Assembly: GCA_019614645.1 (NCBI GenBank)
Contig: JABWDB010000002.1
Coordinates: 26,401,501-26,465,500 of the forward strand
Length of the DNA: 64,000 nt
From: Stratiolaelaps scimitus
Taxonomy: Eukaryota > Arthropoda > Arachnida > Mesostigmata > Laelapidae
Direction of reading: 5' to 3'
Shown here piece after piece: positions 1 to 12,085 of the stretch (the first letter of the stretch is position 1; each line of letters opens with the position of its first letter). Made by a program: the position numbers and the translations under genes. The notes below the pieces were generated by a model that was given only the letters and a program-made list of their open reading frames with translations, was not told where the DNA came from and ran no database searches.

Positions 1-3000
1 CTTGAAAGCTGTGTTCGCCCGACGTAATCAAGCTATGAGGCTGACGTTCGTTGGTCTCTTGTGTATTATTGTACTAAATAGCAGAGTCGTGTGTTACGAG
101 TGCAGTGTGTAGGTAGTTCGAGGGAGATGTTTATGAACGCGCGCCGTTTTCGACGAGACAACATGATGGATGCTCCTTGCAGACTGCGAACTATAACATT
201 ATAAATAACCTGGTTAGATAGTGCATTTCAGTCAATTTCCGTACAGTCGTTAATAGACATCGCGTGTTCCTGTGATCCTGTATCGCTGCATAAACGATTC
301 TCATCTCAATAAGGGTGGGAAAGGGAGTCTACCTAAACGTGCCCGGTTGCGCCTTGTAATGCAAGTGTAAGTATATGCTACCAAACAGCAGACACGGATT
401 TGCATTTGAAGGGCAGTAAAAGTAGTAGTAATAATAATAATATAAAAATTATGTCGTTCTAGGAGGATGACCACCTAACAGGACGGTTACATGAATTGCT
501 ATTTTTTATTCGCCCAAGAGTCAGCGTTTTCTGCTGCAGTCGGTCAGGTTTGTTTAAAGCCACCGAGCATGTATGCACAAAATATCATATAATATTCAGG
601 TTCAAGCTTGCGGCGCGCTATCACACAACTATCGCTGAGCCCTCATATAAATGTTAGCTATACCTGTCTGTAGGTAACCCTTTTTACAGTGGTTGCAGCT
701 GTTCATAGCTCGTTTGCTCATATTTGTCGTTTAACTTTTTGATTTGTTTGAGTACAAACAGGAAAATTCAACAAGGTGTGCAGACCTACCACTATGCCAG
801 ACGTGGTGCGGAAAGTAACGGAGCCAAATGGATGTAGCGCCATATGGGTGTATGATATTTGAAGATGTCTCTTCATTTGACAGCAATGGAATAATCGTCA
901 TCTTTGTCTTGTTAGCATACTGTCAGTTTATTGTCCTCGAGTGTGTCCTCGAATATGAAGGCGTAGTGATAATTGCACCCACGGAGGAATATGACCTTCA
1001 TCAGTCGTCTACAGATTATTTAGTTCTTGTTATTATTGTGGTAATATTTCATGTTCAATATACTTAGTGGTGGTAATGAGCGTGTCATAGTACTCACATA
1101 TTTAATTAGCCATGATGACAAATTTTAATCAAAGATAACAGAATTATTACGGGTTAGTCGAACACGGATAGATAGATAATATAGATTCTTCATTTTCATA
1201 CGTAGAGTCTGATTAGGCCCTAGCCTGCAATGCGGTTTAATACAGTGATAATTAGGCTGAGCAAGAAATATAATTGGACACAGGACATGATGAGGCGTTG
1301 CACTGAGTTATACACGTCACACTGGTCCTGCGCATGATGTGTTATATATGGCTGGGCCTTACGTTTTTGTATTCAATTACATCGACCAGATGATAACGTT
1401 GGAATATTGCAAATTTTTTGCTTGATGTTAACTCGACAGTACACATGTGGTATGTTTGCATAATCTACACATAGGCACTGTTGTTAAACTTTTTTGCTAA
1501 GATAATAACACATCATGCTAGCCACTTTAACCTCTGAGCCTCCTAAATATTATTGTAGTCACAGGTAGCCCCAATCACCATCTCATTAGGTGGGCACGTA
1601 AAATGTTTGTGCTTCATATGCGGAGAACTCAAACTTTAACCCTACATCTCCCTTGTTTTCCGAAGTCAACTTCGTAATTGAATATATGTATAATAGATAA
1701 AAAAAATGTCCGTTGATTATGATAAAAGCCGATGTGTAGCTGATGAATCGATACTTAATGTCAAGAGGCGAACTTTTAAGCATATGCTCAACAGATACCA
1801 ACACAGTGTCGTTCTTGTGGGGTAAATCTCATGTAACGTCTGCAGCCGACCCCGATCGGGTCGACACCCATTGAAAACTATGCTCATCTTCCTGTCTCTC
1901 CTCTGTGCCTTTTTATGTATAATACAATATACACATGTCCCTTCGCCCGTCACCGCCACAGGTTGTGAAAAATTCCGAAACTATTTTTATAGTTGCTTTT
2001 GTGCAGCTGATTTTGTACCAGCTAGAAACGTCTACTTCGCCATGGGCTGTCTCCTCTCTCTCTCTCGCTCACTCTCTCTCTTACGGTGTGTGTCTAGTTC
2101 CTGTTCTCCCCTGCGTTTCTTGGCAGACAGGAAATGGGACACCCAGAGGGAGATACACGCACAAAGCAGCCCCATCGAGTCATTTCCGAGCGTTTAGTGA
2201 CAACTGACGACGTCGCAAAGCCATTTACGCCATCTGGCATTCATTTCATGCACCCCCCACCCCCCACATGTTGCGCCAAGAGAAACGCATGCGTAGATCT
2301 CATCGGCCCATATCTCAGCAGCTGCTCTATGGTGGTAGGTGCTGGTTGGCGCATTGCCGGAGGGGGTGTGTTGTAAGTATGAGATAGAATTTAAAATTTG
2401 GTCTCGTCTTGTCCTCACTGTAGACGCGCCACTCCCAGATCAGCACCTCACTTGGCAATCAGTCGGTCAGGAACCCACGTACTCAGACAGGCAGACAAGC
2501 GACCAATGCCTTTTCCTCCTCTTTATTCCTCTATTTTATTCCTTAGCTTCGTGTCTGTCTCTTTTCGGGTGGTCTGGTAAAACGAGCCGTTCGTCTCTTT
2601 GCGTCTGTGCAAGAAGTGAGCGGGAGACGCTCGCCGAGGCGGAAATTTTATAGCAGATCCATGAAATGGACAGTCCGGAACGATTCTGCTGGGTAAATTC
2701 AACAGACCTCATTACCACTAATCTAGCCCCACCTATGAATAGTACTGAGGGCATGAAGCAAAAATAAATATTTATACAGGATATTTATGAGACACTTGAT
2801 ATTCGACGCTACTATTGCATTATATATATATATATATATATATATTCTTCAAGGTGGTCAACATATTGATTCATTAGGGTATGAAAGTTGACAAGGATCA
2901 ACCTGAGATGTGCTGCTTTTCTGCGGTTCCGACAAGGGATCCCAGGAGATTCAACTGGTTTCGATGCCATAGCGTGCGGCAGCTTCTCTCTTTTTTAATA

Positions 3001-3044
3001 GAGGATAACGGCAAATATCCATCATGGACACCGGTTTTCATGGC
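1..3044. other. No recognised gene
   Basis: AT-rich DNA with a CT-rich run at 2050-2082 and a TA microsatellite at 2821-2845. Overlapping open frames of 60-108 codons at 1871-2653 have no recognisable domain or splice structure. Confidence 0.5.
2821..2845. repeat. TA microsatellite
   Basis: A perfect dinucleotide run of 25 nt. Confidence 0.95.
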
Positions 3045-3722
3045 CTAGGTGTTCACCACCGTAGTGTGAGATCTCCACTTCCTAGTGGAAGCAAAGCGGC
3101 AGGCGTTGTGGCATCCTGAATCTAGCTGCGGTTCCTCGGACACGTCGGTTTTCGATGTGTCGGCTTCAAGGGGAGGTTGTGGCGGAAAGGGAGCAGCTGG
3201 TTCTGATGTCTCTGGTACGATTTGCAGAGTTGTTTCGTTCTCTACTACTGAAGCGTTACGTCGGCGAGAATAAGCCAGAGCGCAATATAGTTCTGGAACC
3301 TTGGTCGAGCCACTTCTTTTTAGCTGGTTCACGTGTCGTACCCAGGTGTGCGGGTGATCTGCCATGCGGACCTGGAGTGCGTTCGTAAGCCTCAAGGAAT
3401 ATAGCACAGATCCGCGAGATCTCCCTTCGCGCAGTTCACAAAATGACGTCTTGAATATGTCTACTAACCCACCAGTCTCTTGGTTTGAGGCTGGGCGGTA
3501 CGCTGGCATGCGCAGATGTTCCTCTGTTTTCTCCCGCAGGAAGTTAGGAACAAAGTATCTCTGAACGTGTGGCATTATCGATAACTTGTAGCTGCGGGTG
3601 ACCATATCGTGCAAACACTTCATTCGTGTATATTCGGAGTATCCGGAAATACTATGCACTTCATTTAGTATTCTGCGATGTAAGTTGCTGGAATCATACA
3701 CTTTCCTGATATCGGGGTGCAC
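3045..3722 (-). pseudogene. Degraded Ty3/gypsy-type integrase remnant
   Basis: An open frame of 225 codons. Early residues (ILNEVH, then MPHVQRYFVPNFLREK) resemble the integrase HHCC zinc region, but the expected cysteines are missing. Almost directly after comes MPAYRPASNQETGGLVDIFK, resembling the end of an integrase core (YHPxSNG...ERFVxTFK), so most of the catalytic core is deleted. It then reads TWVRHVNQLKRS, typical of the C-terminal integrase tail of gypsy-like elements. The assignment is from remembered motif patterns. Further minus-strand sequence up to about 4100 may belong to the same relic, but is interrupted by stops. Confidence 0.5.
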
Positions 3723-4224
3723 CCCTGAACGACGGACAACTACTCGCGACGGTTAGCGAATGGCCATATCGAATAATTGCGTTGAACTTTTATGGCAACG
3801 TGCCACTAAGACATTTTGGTAGTCGTGCCCGCAGAGATCTCACGCAGTCTTGCCTATCAGCTCGTTGGGTGTGTCGGATAACATTCGTAGCTCTCAACCA
3901 AATATGTCGCAAATCGTATGCAAGATGCTTGGTGACAACCCCTTCCAAATCTCTGTTCTTCAGCTATTCTGCGATGAGTCTGGATGACACGGCGGCTTGT
4001 CCAAACTTTGAAATATTTATGTCCTTATTCAATACCAAAGTTTTATCCTCGCAGCGCGGCAGCCAAACGCCATCTATGAGAGGAAGTTTCAGATTGTAAT
4101 GCGCAAGTAGTGGATCTGACTGTGGAACCTACGAAAAGCCAAAAAAAAGGGTTCTTCCTAAAAACCCAAACGCGGGGTTCTTTGTTCCGATACTTTTGGA
4201 CGCTAAAACGCGATTAACGCAGCC

Positions 4225-4398
4225 AACTGGGGAGTAATAATGGGGGCACTGCAAAGGAAGGAAATATCAAACGAGATTAGACAGATTCTTTCTTTGCATC
4301 TGGGGGGAGAGGTCTGGTTGCAGGGGGTTTACACGAGGTTACCGCCGGAGTCCCCCAGGGGTTCGATTCTGGAGCCCGTACTCTGGAATCTTTGACCT
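4225..4398 (+). pseudogene. Non-LTR reverse transcriptase fragment with frameshift
   Basis: One frame reads WGVIMGALQRKEISNEI, resembling the helix before the palm in jockey/R1-like reverse transcriptases. Near 4329 the frame changes to GGLHEVTAGVPQG (to 4361). After one extra base at 4362 the next frame reads SILEPVLWNL. Together these match the conserved GVPQGSxLGPxLWN motif, split by a +1 shift and followed by a stop. It is a dead fragment. Confidence 0.6.
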
Positions 4399-4618
4399 AA
4401 AAATTTTACCTCAGTTTTCAGGAAAGACCCTCTCTCCTCCTCCTCCGCAAATTTATTCTCACTCCGTACTCTGGCGAAGAGTTAACGCATATTATGACCT
4501 TCGAGGGTCGTAATAAAACGCTGTGATTGCGACAGCATTATATTTATCTATGTTTATCATTAATTTTTGTAAGTTAGGATCTACCAGAACTAGAGTAATT
4601 AGTACCACTATGTAACTC

Positions 4619-4736
4619 GACTGTTCCTCACTGTGCAGAGAGGCAATGCCATCGCCTTCCTCGGGACAATGTCGGCCTTGGCCACGCTCCCCAAATAATT
4701 CCTAGAAATAATTCCTAATTATCGTATGTTTGAGTA
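4619..4736 (+). mobile_element. Truncated retrotransposon 3' tail (copy 1)
   Basis: Shares the core cagagaggcaatgccatcgc and the following sequence with copies at 28.9 and 40.5 kb, and ends near gtatgtttgagtaaa. The frame reads VQRGNAIAFLGT before a stop. It lies about 220 bases past the reverse transcriptase fragment in the same direction, so both may come from one internally deleted element. Confidence 0.6.
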
Positions 4737-7700
4737 AAAGTGATAGTGTTAATGTTTAAAATAAGAGCGACTGATTTTCACTGGTTATATTATATGTTGC
4801 TGACACGTGAACTAAGTTGATTCAAACACAGGGAATAAAGGAGTTTCTGCACTGTAGTGACAACTTTATGTGCTCTTGGTTATAAAAATAATGGTAGCTT
4901 TACATGCAGGCCTAATCGAGTCGTTGGAGAAGCGTAGCTGCATATGACAATGTATAGTATAATACATTGGTGTCCAGTTGTAGACATGGGGTGCGCCTTG
5001 TGGTTATTGCAAAAACCGTGCAAGGCGTAAGTGGTAGCTGTTGAGTTGCTAATATCATTTCGTAGGTATTACTCTATTCGTATGACACCACAACCAGTAG
5101 AAAGCTATGCTAAACACCAGCACTCGGAAGCCCGAGCACTTACCTTAGCGAAACCTGCAATGGTAAGTGTTAAGCTGTCTCATACAGCATTTTTAATTTA
5201 GGCTTTCCACCACTGCGTATAATACATATTCCAAAGAGAAGAGGGTGTCTAATCTGATCGCTTGAATTACGCGCCAACGGCAGAGAGCACAGACGAAGTG
5301 TCTCTAGCGGCTAGACTGTTGGCATGTGACAGCTAGTCCGTGGGAATTAGTCGACGAAGAAATAGAACTCTCGTCTGCCGTGATCTTAAAATAGATAAAA
5401 CGCTACCATTGAATGACACTTGCAGAAAGATTTCGTTTCCTTTTTACTGCTAGTCAATTATGTGTTTCCACCTTTTGTTGAAACAAAACCACCCTGTGAC
5501 ATCTCGCCATAACAAACTCGTAGACTCTACAGACACGCCATTCTCACTTCTGCTGGTGTCGTTAGCTTTAGCTGCTCAAAAGAACCCAAGTTTCTCTATG
5601 CACGTGTTATGAGTGATAGAAGCGGACGAACATGAATCTATGTAACTGCTCACGGTGAACAATAATACCATCATGATACTAAAAATATTATGATGATATT
5701 ATTAGCTATTGTATATAGAAACGCGCTTGAATCAATTCTCTAAACAGGGTCCTCGAATTCTGTTCAGTATGAGGTGTTTCTTCTCTTTTCTTTGCAATAA
5801 GTGTCGCTTTTTCACGATGTGAGTCGTTTATCAATAGGGGAGTTTTGCAGTTACTCGACCCCCAATAGACGCTCTGTGTAGGTAAAATATCCATTCGTTT
5901 AGCTGTCCTTAACTTAGCTCGAAACTGTACTCCTTTGGTCGACTTTAGCGTTCGAAGTGTGGCCAAGTATTATGAAAGGAAATTTAGACGATAATACACT
6001 AATAATATATCCAATGAAAGATGCAGTGGTTCGGATACGGCAACAAAGTGAATTGATAGGTTAGGGCTAGGCCAGCTTATCGGAAGCGCTGTATTTTCCC
6101 GTGACACCACTAGCACGCTGCGAGGGAGGGTGATGCTTATCTCAAGTTATAGCTGAAAAATCGTCAGTAAACTCGTCTGATGCTAGGTCATCACCTAGTT
6201 AAAGCAACGTCATGGTAATATACATATACATTTCGGCAATGGAAGGGGAACGGATGCTTACATTAGGCGAAGTGGGTAATTAAGGAAATCACTCTTGAGA
6301 TTACGAGCGCCGCAAGTGTTCACCGAGAACAGGATATAACGTAATTTCCGCTTCTCTAATTACAGATGTACTTCAATTCAAATGCTGCTAGCAGGCAATT
6401 TGTCGGGCACTTCGACCAAAATATATATGTATATGTATTAGTGATTACTTCTATACAAGGCTGGCCTTGACACAGAGTTCTGGACATTTCAATAACGGAC
6501 AGTCTGTTTACTCGTAGATGGCTACAACGAGAGGCGTTTTTAAAGACCTCTAAACAAATCGATAATTCTGAATGTTTAATGCAATACATGTGAACACACG
6601 TTTACGCTACCTCCACCCCCGCCGCGTAAACAACAACTGCGTACGTCTCCACCCATTTCTTACTGTGACGATGATTTATGCTATCACTTATTATATCATG
6701 GTTACATTTTATTTGTCTCGTGAGAAGTATTCCGAACAGCCAGCAAGATGTACACCTAAGGAGAGGGCGTAACAACACAAACTGGTGATATATGATGTGC
6801 TATAGCTTGAACAATCCAATGAATACTGTAACAATGAAATAGTCATGAAAGTACTATATACATTTTCGACATCGAAAAATAATCTCGTCCTTTAGGACTA
6901 TATATCGAGACGTACAAAACGTGACATCTGAATGTTGATGTCAAAAGATAGAATCATTCACAGTCGCTGTTATCTGAGGGCTTTCTTAGAATCCGCTATC
7001 GATCAAAACAGTGGCAGGTGGAGGGTGGGTTGTGGCGGTGGCGATGAAACCGGAGAATATATAGCCCATGCCCTCAAAGGCAGCAACGCTATCACTTGAT
7101 GTTGTCAATGAATGTTCGCATCATTCAACTGAGACAACATATTGTGACTCTAAACTTAGAAATAGCACCATTCAATCATTCTCTCTCTTCTCGAATCAAT
7201 TTAGGTCGACTCAGAATTTCACGCCGAATCGATTGAGCCAATCGAAACGCTGGCTTACATCGACCTTCTTGTACCTGAAACTACAACCTTTTGTCTTTCT
7301 CGAGGATAACGGGAAAACACGAAAAATTGTGATCTGCTGAGTGAAGATGCATTGATGGAGCATACAATTGGTATTTTAGTCGGCCCTACTGTAGTGCCAC
7401 GATGTAAGCATCCATTAGTTTTTATATCAAAGTTATTTAGGGCCCACTTCGTTGGCCTTCAATACCGTCGTCACTCTTCCTTAAGTAACTTGGACTTTCG
7501 TCTGCTTTTGAAGGACCCCAGATAGACCTTCTCGCTCCCGTACGTAGACACTCCTTTGTAATTATTATATTATCCGCACGGCCGCGTTACTCTAAAAGAA
7601 ATGTCAAGAGGACGAAAAATTCACGGCTCCCTGAGGCCAGCTACGGCGAGGGGGTACCTACTTCATCTCCCTTAAGTAACCTAAGCATATTCGGTCTTTC

Positions 7701-7938
7701 CTACTTGTCATAGCAGCCGTTTTATTGGATGTTAGATGCAGATGTTAAAATCATTTATATGAACCTTGCACATGGCTATAAATATAAGAAATACATTCGA
7801 ATGCTTAAAGAAAGTTTCGAATATGCGAGTCTGAATATTCAATCACAGCTCAGTAAATCTAAATAAATACATTTTCCAGGCTGACTCACAGCCAACATTT
7901 AATGTCCATTTACTTTCGGCATTGCTTTAGAAGACGTA
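4737..7938. other. No recognised gene
   Basis: AT-rich with only short open frames. The one clear structure is the inverted repeat at 5661-5703. Confidence 0.5.
5661..5703. repeat. Near-perfect inverted repeat (hairpin)
   Basis: Arms 5661-5678 and 5686-5703 match at 16 of 18 positions around a 7-nt loop (ctaaaaa). Confidence 0.8.
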
Positions 7939-8039
7939 CCCCTTTAAATGCAAATGTGCAACGGTGGGAATCGAACCCGTGCACCTACTTCCGTCTCCAC
8001 CGATTGCAAGGAGCACATGAATATACCACGCCAAAGGGG
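7939..8039 (-). repeat. tRNA-like (pol III promoter-bearing) relic
   Basis: On the minus strand an A-box-like TGGCGTGGTAT (8033-8023) is followed by an exact B-box GGTTCGATTCC (7977-7967). The unit is bounded by a 7-bp inverted pair, CCCCTTT/AAAGGGG. The anticodon and acceptor arms do not fold as a tRNA, so a SINE-like relic is more likely than a gene. Confidence 0.4.
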
Positions 8040-10202
8040 CTCGACAGCTCAATAAATCTGAATACACTCAATATTACCGCTCATGTATAAATGTACGTCA
8101 AGAACAAAAAAAACACCGAGACAACCTGAAAGTGGTTTTGGGCACTGCTTCGTTGCAATCCGTCAGAAGAAATCGTGATCCAAACTAACTCGGACTCGAA
8201 AGGTCAGTCGCGTCTAGTTCAGACTTATCACCCTATGCTCCATCTAAAGAAAAACCTCATGCAGAGAACCACGGAGGATACAAGCGATGTTTAGTTGCAG
8301 AGTAGAACGGCTAAAGATGCCTAGGTAGTGGTGATCGCCTCGTCGAAGGGGATGGTAGAACTACGTGTGTATGAGACGCCCACTTTCCCATGGGCGTGTC
8401 GTACCTACTTCTGTGACAAGGGTCATCCATTAATTAGGCGACGTCACCCATAGACACTGAACAGAATCGTTGGGTCCTACAAGTCAGCTTTAGGTGTGGC
8501 AGATAAAAGGATTTCTCCCCTGGAGACCTCGAAGGCAACAACCAGAATGGACAAGAGATAAGTAAACATGCGAGTAAGGTAACGGAGAGCGAACGAGAGA
8601 AAGTGATCAGATAAAAGGCGATAGTGCCTAACGATTACTCCAGTGGTGGCATTAAATACACGTTATGCAATACGATGAATAAGCAGCGATTCTTAACAAG
8701 GGTTTCATCACGGAGAGGCTGTTCACAGTACGTCCTTCATAGCTGAAGTTTCGATTGGCATCATACTGAATTCTGCATGGCGTCTTTAAGTAGATATGCA
8801 TGAAGTGGATCTATGAAGTCTAGCCGCATAATTGGGTTACAGCAATTACCTGTGATCGATGTCTGCATCGCCAGTTCATCATACACTTGTGATTTAGCAA
8901 CAACAAAAATCGATTTTATTGCCAGCTAGATTTGAATTACAGTCAGTGAGGCAGAATATATGATAGACTTCATGCAGATGCCAAAAGGAAAATACATCCT
9001 TTAGGCAGAGAGTTTTATACTGAGGCACGTTTACCTTGCGATTCAGCATTGACTTAAAATATCTCTTTCTCTAAAATCGAAAACGACTCAATTTTCTCTG
9101 TTCGTACCCCATGTGGATTGGGTAGATGTAGCCCTGCCTACCAAATTCAGTATTGTACAAGATGCCCACTCACCTGGAACAACGGAAGCAACGATTAAAT
9201 ACTTCGTCGTACGCTTTTTTACATATATGTCGACCCGTCGAATTTAATATGTAATATTACCTTCTCATATTTGGAGGGTCTTAGTTCATGGCTATTGAGG
9301 GATTCTTAGCTGTGGAATAATGGATGGATGGCTGTCTGCTCAGCTCAACTGTTCAGTGCATTCGCCTGTATCTCGCCGTGGGTGTCCATCGTAAGCGAAT
9401 GTTTGCCACTCAATTAGATTAAGCTCTTTTGCAGGTCCGCTACGTTGAACATTTTCTTCACTTCGAGCTGATGTACTTTGCTAAACAGGCAGTCGAATAG
9501 AGCTGGTAATGTTCAGTCAAATCCTCTTGTCTCTTGCTCTCTTCCCTTAACTCCTCATAAGCTTTTCGTGAAAATATGGTAGGTTTCGACGGCTCTTTTA
9601 CAACGAAGTGTTTGATATTTTCATGTGTTTCTACGGCAATGCCACAAATGAACGCCGAGTAGAACAGACGAGTAGATATCAAATCATTTGTGGATTTTTC
9701 ATCTGGTGAATTTAGCTGAAATTTAAAACATAGTTTTACTAATAACAATGCCGACTTATTTACTTTTTGTTTTTAAAGACGTTGGACTCATTTACTTCTA
9801 AGAGGCAATCGAACCGTATTTAAGTTTTGCTAGTTTTTCGTCACCATTTATCTGACAATACTGAGACTAAATTTGAGTCTATATATAAATTGAAACTAAT
9901 TTCGATGCGTAGAAGAGATAGCATTTCGAGATGCTCACAAGGGACATAAAATAGTTCCGATTTATATAGGCGAGGATAAGCAGCTGTAGAGGTCTGGGTA
10001 GCTCCGTATCCTATTCGTATTTTTCTCTCCTTAGGTCTATGCACTCGGGATAGCGCCCCTATCCAATACAATAGAATCCAAAGTTTTAGGTTAATTTATG
10101 GAACCGCAGTTGTTTACAAGAACACTTAACCAGTTGCGGGAACAGGCCTGCTCGTTTCCTAGGCATTATTTTTGATGGTGTTATACTTAAAAAAGGTGAA
10201 CA
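8040..10202. other. No recognised gene
   Basis: Nothing beyond short open frames (for example 9458-9748 and 9841-10071, minus) with no family resemblance. Confidence 0.5.
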
Positions 10203-10224
10203 TATACAGGGTGTTCGGGAAAAT
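10203..10224 (+). repeat. Terminus of a mariner/MITE-like element
   Basis: TATACAGGGTGTTCGGGAAA is shared almost exactly with the terminus at 11931. The other end could not be located; 10361-10639 holds a 92-codon open frame without recognisable domain. Confidence 0.4.
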
Positions 10225-11888
10225 CCGCCTTAAAGGTACCAAGTAAAGTTTTCAAACGTGTTTTGTTATTAGACATTTCACGTGATCAAAAAAACATTTG
10301 GCCGCGTAAGGTTGTCCTATTTTCAGTACATGTACAAGGCATATTTAGGGTGACACGACCTTGAGTAAGCGTCAACAGTGCTTAATTATCGCGGCTCATG
10401 AATTCAGCAGGACATTAGAACCGTCATGGTGCTCTCCATCACCGAGCTCAGGTGGACCTTGCATTGATGAATTCATTGATCTTCTCACTAACGTCGCTTT
10501 TTATTACTCTGAAGTTCAGATCGTGTTAGAATTCGAATTAGAACACAAACTTGTAATAAACATAGATGCTTTCTGCGAAATAGAGCGCCACATAGTTTTA
10601 AAGACAGCATCAGATATTGAATATCTATCTAAAGTTTAACTACATTCATTAGCGATTTGAATAAAAGAGATAATCGGATGTTTAGATAACAAAAACACAG
10701 ACCGTGAAAATACGCTTTCATTTTATTCTTATATTAAAATGGGATAACCCGCTTAGCAAGTTGGCGGCTAAGAACAAATTGTTTACACAGAGGAAGACGA
10801 AGATGGACGGCAGACAACGGCACAGCAATAAATGAGGCTCTTGTCGCGTTCATTTTTCCCGAAAGATGCGATGTACCTACTTACCTGGTGAGGCCCTACA
10901 AGGACGAAGTCATGTCCGCCGGAAAACAAATTAATGAAGGGCTGCTGCATCTTCTATGAGCCATCAAAAAAACACCTAACCAAGTTAGAGCTAAGCCTAG
11001 GAAACTGTGGACCTACGTATTTGTAGATAATTGCATGAACATCATTGAACGACATCTCCGGCATATTTCTAAATTTCTTCCTCACGTTAAGAAAAACTGG
11101 TCGTGTCAGATATACGTGAGAATTATGCAGGCAATGGGACCGCTTTGTCAAAGGATTTTTATTTAATTTTTAGAATCATCGCTCTATTTTAGGAGAATAG
11201 TTCGTGTTAGGCTGGCAACAGAATATATATTTTAAAAGGATCATTGTGACATATAGCAATATCAGATGTCGGCCATCTACAAACATTGTTCTTTTAATTC
11301 CGGTCTTCGTGGGGGGTGCCTAATAAACGCCTCAGCTGATACGCGATTTCAATAATCATTCCGGAAACATCATAACAATATAACCGGCCGGTGCGGTTGA
11401 TTGGCATAGTCCGAAGACAAATTCGTTCACTCGCAATATGACTCCTGAGAGTATGTACTTATATATGTAAATTTATAAGAGAATGTGGGCGCAGCTGGAG
11501 CGAATCGGACGACGTCCTCGTCCAGGCGGAGATTTGCAAACGGAAACGTTTCTACGGGGGCAGTACAAATGTACGATAATACCCCACCTCCTACATCGGA
11601 AAGGAAATGTTTTCGAGCTTTCCATTATAGAGGCAGTACGCTCCGTAAGTGAAGTCACCAAACGAATTTATTTAGAGTATCTCTCATAGTTCAAGTATCG
11701 CCCATATTACAAACACTGAAGTATTGTAAGCATAGTGTGGGTTACTTAACATTGCAGTACCTATCATCATCGTACTGACGATATCATTGCTTACACCCTG
11801 ATCCTTGTTATATAATATTAATAATAGATCAACCCCAAGGCTACATGGTGGCATCAAGAAATGGAATTTAATAAACTGGGTCACACAT

Positions 11889-11916
11889 TATATATATATA
11901 TATATATATATATATA
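11889..11916. repeat. TA microsatellite
   Basis: Perfect 28-nt dinucleotide run, just upstream of a MITE-like element. Confidence 0.95.
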
Positions 11917-11930
11917 ACAATCCTTCGGTA

Positions 11931-12085
11931 TAAGGTGTTCGGGAAAATAAGCAACTTTACGCCGTTCAAAAAACTACGCAACCCTCCTCTAAATGTTGAG
12001 TTGGTTTTTGAACGCTTTTAAAATAATATCGCGAAATCGAACGACTTATTCAACGATTCAGGTTCTTCATTCAGACACCCTGTAT
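11931..12085. mobile_element. MITE-like element
   Basis: About 155 bp between TA dinucleotides. Left end AGGTGTTCGGGAAAAT; the right end, read inversely, is ACAGGGTGTCTGAATGAA, so the termini are similar inverted repeats. An internal inverted pair (11963-11974 with 12004-12014, CGTTCAAAAA) adds a hairpin. No coding capacity. Confidence 0.5.
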
